In this document: in pieces, positions 60,392 through 64,000 of the stretch | Layout of the letters: each line of letters begins with the position of its first letter | Numbering within the stretch: the first letter of the stretch is position 1 | Assembly (NCBI GenBank): GCA_025403435.1 | Contig: CM046345.1 | Span: 14,079,930-14,143,929, forward strand | Direction: 5' to 3' | DNA length: 64,000 bases | From: Artocarpus heterophyllus | Taxonomy: Eukaryota > Streptophyta > Magnoliopsida > Rosales > Moraceae | Notes under the pieces: model-generated | Told to the model about the DNA's origin: nothing | What the model saw: the letters and a program-made list of their open reading frames with translations, nothing else | Databases searched by the model: none | Position numbers and translations under genes: made by a program

Positions 60392-61690
60392 CTCACGAGA
60401 ACGGTGAAGGATGCAATAATATCTTGTCAAACACGTTTCACATTGTCTCAATTGGTCTTCTTTCTTTAATCCTTTATTGTTATGGGAATGTCCTCTCGAA
60501 CTAAAACTCAGATTTAACTTTGGAGCTTATCTGCCTCTTTTTTAATACTTTTATTCTTTTCGTCGAATTCAGCTTGTATTTTTTGACCTTTTGACCTTAA
60601 CTTTGACTCACGTTTCATCAAGGTTGCTTGTTTCTTTCCATCCATATTGGGATTAAAGGGCTCGCTTTTTCGGAGTTATCATCTTGTTTTTCATTCATTT
60701 CCTTATCCATAGCAATGAATTTGTTGTTCAACATATTGAATTCTTTTTCAACATTTCTATCAACAGCCAATAAAAAAATATATAATCTAATCAATCACAA
60801 AATAGTAATTATGATCAACAAAATCATCAAATAAATAATTAAAAGTAAGCAAAACATTGTAAGATTTTTAAATTAATAGCAATATGCTCCATCTAACATG
60901 CTTACATGCCGTTAACATTCATTGAAATCACATACACTAATATTGAATTAATATTATAAACACATAATGACTAAAAACTTAAGGAAAAAAAAACCTTAAA
61001 AACTTAAACTAGTAAAACTAATAACTAAAAAAGTAATTAAAATAATTCAAAACTAAAAACTAAAACTAATTAAAACTAAAGCTAGCCTAAACTAATAACT
61101 CTTAAGAACCCTAAATAACAAAAACTAACAACACTAATTAATAACCAAAACTAATAGGAAGAGGAAAATTTACCCGATGAAGAAGGACTTAAGTAGGCGA
61201 CAAAGTAAGGGCGGACTCAAGGAGGCGACAAGGGTGATGAAGTGGCGGCATACTCAAGGATGCAACAAACCCGACAACGGCAAAATCTAAACGCGACGGA
61301 GGCAAGGTCAAAACAAAGTCAGGACATAGCGGAGATGATAGCTAAGGAGGCGATGATGACGGCTAGAAGAGATGATGACAAAGGCGGTGAAAGAGAGAGA
61401 GGGGAACTAGAACAATAGAGAGAGAGGCGAGAGGTAGGGAAGTACTGTTTTGTGTCTTTGAGGTTTCATTTTTTGAAGCCTGCGATTATAACAACATATA
61501 AGACAACAGTTTTTTTTGAAAACCATCGTTAAATAATATATGTTATATGACGTTTTCTCTAAAATTATCTTCTAAAATGCGGCACAAAAATACAAAATAC
61601 AGAGTTCTTCATGCCACTTTACTTATGATGATAGTTTAAAGCGTTGTCTAATAATTGTTGTCTAATAAATTAATTGTAGTTGTGATTCTT
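60392..61690 (-). pseudogene. probable CACTA transposon relic with coiled-coil protein remnant
   Basis: On the minus strand near 60500-60800 two overlapping frames read as charged helical protein (for example MDGKKQATLMKRESKLRSKG, and EFNMLNNKFIAMDKEMNEKQ in another frame), frameshifted relative to each other, as in the C-terminal coiled-coil part of plant En/Spm-type proteins. Near 61490-61690, AGACAACAGTTTTTTTTGAA, CGTTGTCTAATAATTG and TTAATTGTAGTTGTG look like CACTA subterminal repeats. A GC-richer exon-like patch is at 61190-61430. Family assignment is tentative. Confidence 0.4.
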
Positions 61691-62617
61691 AACAAACTTT
61701 TATCTAACTAGGACCAACTTCTTGCATGGCTTAATTTAATCACAAGATTGGATAAGATTATATTACTTCACATTAGATAGGATCAAATTGGATTGAACTA
61801 TATATAATATTTCACAGAATATAAGGATTATATATAACAGAATATAAAGAAAAGAATAGTTAGTTGTAAATAGTTTAACGGTAAATTCAAATCTTTGTCT
61901 ATAATGTTGCAATAATGATATTAGAGCTCAAATCTCCCACTGGTATAATACATATCTTTTGGTGGTAAAAAATAAAAATCTCATACTCTTTTTTGAATCA
62001 TCCATTGCTTAAATTTCAAATTTTGATTATTACTTATTGCACTGCTCTTATAATTTCAAAAAAAATTCCTACACCTAAATTGTAATATTGTTTTTTATTT
62101 TTTTACCCACCAACTAACCAAACTTACTATTTTTCCCCTCTTTTTTATTTTTCAAATCATGTTTGTGCTCTTGTCATACTTTTTGCGCTTTTTTTTTCCC
62201 AACAAATACTTTATATAAGAAAATTGTTAAAAAAAAAAAAAAAAAAAACAAGAATCGTAAGAAGAAAATACTTAGAAGCAGTCGATGAAAGGTATATACT
62301 TGTATTCACTAATGATAATAGAAAAACTTGTAATGGTGTTGGGCGCATTGCTCTTCCATTGTGACCATAAAACCATCAAGGCTTATTTATCTTTTTATAT
62401 ATTGTATTTTATGACTATTTAGTTAGTATACTTTCAATTTTTATCATTTTTAAATATATACTATTAGATTATGTTTGATATACAAATTCATACTTTTTCT
62501 AGTTAAACTTTAATTTTGACCTTAAAATACTCAAACTATCATGAAAAGAGAAACTATTTAAAAAGAAAACCCCTAGAATTAATTTAAAACTTCGAAAAAA
62601 AAGAGTAAAACTCATAA
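61691..62617. other. AT-rich intergenic DNA, nothing recognised
   Basis: A-tract at about 62230-62248. At 61860-61960 AATTCAAATCTTTGTCT and GAGCTCAAATCTCCCAC resemble SINE B-box debris but are too poor to call. Confidence 0.35.
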
Positions 62618-62618
62618 A

Positions 62619-62852
62619 GTGTTTTTGACAAACATGGTTAGAACCAACTTTTTAGTTCAAAATACTGTAATATGTAAGAGATTTATAAAATGTTTTTGAC
62701 AAACATGGTTAGAACTAACCTTTTAGTTTAAAACACTGTAATATGTAAGAGATTTATACTATAATAATTTTTTATTTTTACTGTAACATATAAAAGTTTT
62801 ACGCTATTTAGTAGCCAAAACGTTGGTTTTAAATATGTTTGTCAAGCACCTA
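62619..62852. repeat. MITE family A copy with duplicated left end
   Basis: GTTTTTGACAAACATGGTTA starts at 62621 and again at 62692, followed each time by nearly the same 70 bp, so the left terminal region is tandemly duplicated (period 71). The right end, TTTGTCAAGCACC, pairs with either copy over about 35 bp, giving the clearest terminal inverted repeat of the family. Confidence 0.75.
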
Positions 62853-62923
62853 ATTCATCCTACCACCACGGCCCACCCCAAGCCCTTCCCTCAACGGCGT
62901 CGTTAAGGCCTCCCAATGGTTGG

Positions 62924-63857
62924 TGTCACAGGGGCCAAATTTTCACCGAAAGTCTGCCACTGTGCGGCACTAAGTCACCCGACCTAGTCAGCCTACCCAA
63001 GTGTTTACCCACGATGATCCGATAATCAAACACACAAAACCAACTTACGGAAACCACTTTCCAACCTTTTATTAACTCACAAAAGGAATACAAGTTTTGC
63101 CTCACACGGATCACCACAACACTCACTTTGTCACTTGTGAGTTGGTGTCTCGGGGCTTTGCTATTTATAGACAAAGTTTACAACGTGTGGCTGACACCCC
63201 CAGCCACTAGGGATCACTTCGAGGCACTATGCACGCTTGCAGCCACATTCCAGCGACTTCCACAATTTTCGGACGGAGACTTGGCCCTCTGTACGCCACG
63301 TGTAGCCAACTAACGCCCACTCGCCTGCTAATGCGCGAACATGGGCCACGTGGGGCGCAGGCATGATCTAGCCGTTGGCTGGCCACGATCGCCCACAACT
63401 TGCGCCCACGTGCCTTCGGAAATCCAGCCGTTATGCCCACGTTCTAGTGCTAGCCGTTGGGGCCACCTGCTTCGCGGACTTTGTGCGCACCACTCGCACA
63501 CGTTTCCTTTTCCCGCAGGGCCTTGTCTGAACCGAGTTTCTCGCATGCCAGTCCGCACGCCCGCGCGCACGTCACACTGCCAGTCCGAGGTCCTCGCGCT
63601 CCTGTCCGCACACCCGCGCGCACGTCACACTGCCAGTCCGAGATCCCCGCGCGCCTGTCCAAATGCTCGCGCCTGGCACCTGCGTGCACATTTCTTGCCT
63701 GACCCACATGCATGGCCAAGGCCACCTTGTGCCTGCATGCTGATCCTTTGTCCGAACCATGCAAAGGGATTATCACATGCCCCCTTGCCTTGGACATGGG
63801 CCACCCACATCCAAGATTTGTCACCACTGACTTAATTCGAAGTTAGGGGGTCTAACA
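62924..63857 (-). mobile_element. 3' LTR of a Ty3/gypsy chromovirus (minus strand)
   Basis: In minus orientation it runs from TGTTAGACCCCC (at 63857) to CCCCTGTGACA (at 62924), 934 bp with TG...CA ends. A clean TATA box, CTATAAATAGC (63160-63170), and an AATAAA signal (63068-63073) mark U3 and R. The U3 part is very GC-rich. A purine-rich primer tract, GGTGGGGGTGG (about 63860-63870), lies directly upstream, as expected of a 3' LTR. The host flank 62919-62923 is GTTGG; the matching copy would be outside the window. Confidence 0.75.
63551..63660. repeat. 53-bp tandem repeat in LTR U3
   Basis: GTCCGCACGCCCGCGCGCAC at 63551 recurs at 63604 with one change, and the whole 53-bp unit is nearly identical twice, with a partial third start at 63657. 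Repeated U3 units can act as enhancers; that is inference. Confidence 0.85.
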
Positions 63858-63999
63858 AACCACCCCCACCGGATGAAGCCGACGCCCTCGTCGGTATAGT
63901 CTCGAGGTATTCCTGCACCTCTTTCTCAAATTGCCACAAGGTAACGTCCCGCTCCCAAGTAGCACTATTCTCCTCTTCACCCTTCCATTTCACAAGAAA
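63832..63999 (-). CDS. C-terminus of Ty3/gypsy pol with chromodomain (partial)
   Basis: The minus strand reads 55 codons to TAA (63832-63834), beginning at the window edge with FLVKWKGEEENSATWERD, followed by an LWQFEKEVQEYLE helix. The LVKWKG...TWE signature is that of the chromodomain at the end of integrase in chromoviruses, which guides insertion into chromatin. The frame crosses the primer tract and ends about 25 bp inside the LTR. The rest of pol lies beyond the window, so completeness cannot be judged. Confidence 0.85.
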   Translation of the reverse strand, partial: FLVKWKGEEENSATWERDVTLWQFEKEVQEYLETIPTRASASSGGGGLLDPLTSN

Positions 64000-64000
64000 A

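Noticed and set aside
63341..63835. 164-residue + strand frame and several minus frames
   Set aside because: They fall inside the GC-rich LTR U3, where stop codons are rare by chance.
1..64000. CRISPR array, operon or prokaryotic defence system
   Set aside because: All real genes are intron-bearing plant genes; repeats are transposon-type, with no regular spacers.

Overview
The window is nuclear DNA from a flowering plant, most likely a eudicot. Genes are sparse, introns are GT-AG, the intergenic DNA is AT-rich, and it carries plant MITEs, SINE-like elements, long terminal repeats (LTRs) and a chromovirus end. I cannot name the species. There is no prokaryotic feature: no operon, CRISPR array, rRNA or tRNA gene.

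Three intact protein-coding genes are on the + strand, and every exon join keeps frame. (1) 13754-23582: LEO1/VIP4, the PAF1-complex subunit, 11 coding exons, 621 aa. (2) 27922-31364: cytosolic HSP101/ClpB1 disaggregase, 6 coding exons, 912 aa, with a probable 5'-UTR intron. (3) 51262-56289: flavonoid 3'-hydroxylase (CYP75B), 3 exons, 518 aa, with a TATA box and a MYB AC-element upstream. They act in separate pathways (chromatin and transcription elongation, heat stress, flavonoid synthesis), so nothing suggests a functional cluster.

Layout. 1-13.6 kb: AT/A-rich repeats with no supported gene. 13.7-23.6 kb: VIP4, with a TIR element, a LINE-like 3' end, a MITE and a SINE in its introns. 23.6-27.2 kb: an orphan cluster of canonical heat-shock elements, a short gene-like GC-rich fragment and two related foldback elements. 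27.2-31.4 kb: HSP101. 31.4-51.2 kb: a broken PPR gene fragment (minus strand), a GC-rich island, a Mutator-like MITE with 10-bp target duplication, a 277-bp-period duplication, a 2.37-kb solo-LTR-like element inside CACTA-like DNA, a GC-rich palindromic MITE, a second AT-rich Harbinger-like element and a 953-bp foldback element. 51.2-56.3 kb: F3'H. 56.3-62.6 kb: MITEs, a second small LTR-like insertion and a CACTA relic. 62.9-64.0 kb: 3' LTR and pol C-terminus of a chromodomain Ty3/gypsy element on the minus strand, continuing beyond the window.

The dominant theme is short inverted-repeat transposons. One family (about 19 copies) has two internal copies of an AGCTCTCACATGCTACAG-like module. 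The best regulatory lead is the strong heat-shock-element cluster about 2.6 kb upstream of HSP101, whose own near promoter shows only degenerate sites. I found no convincing previously undescribed multi-gene system.
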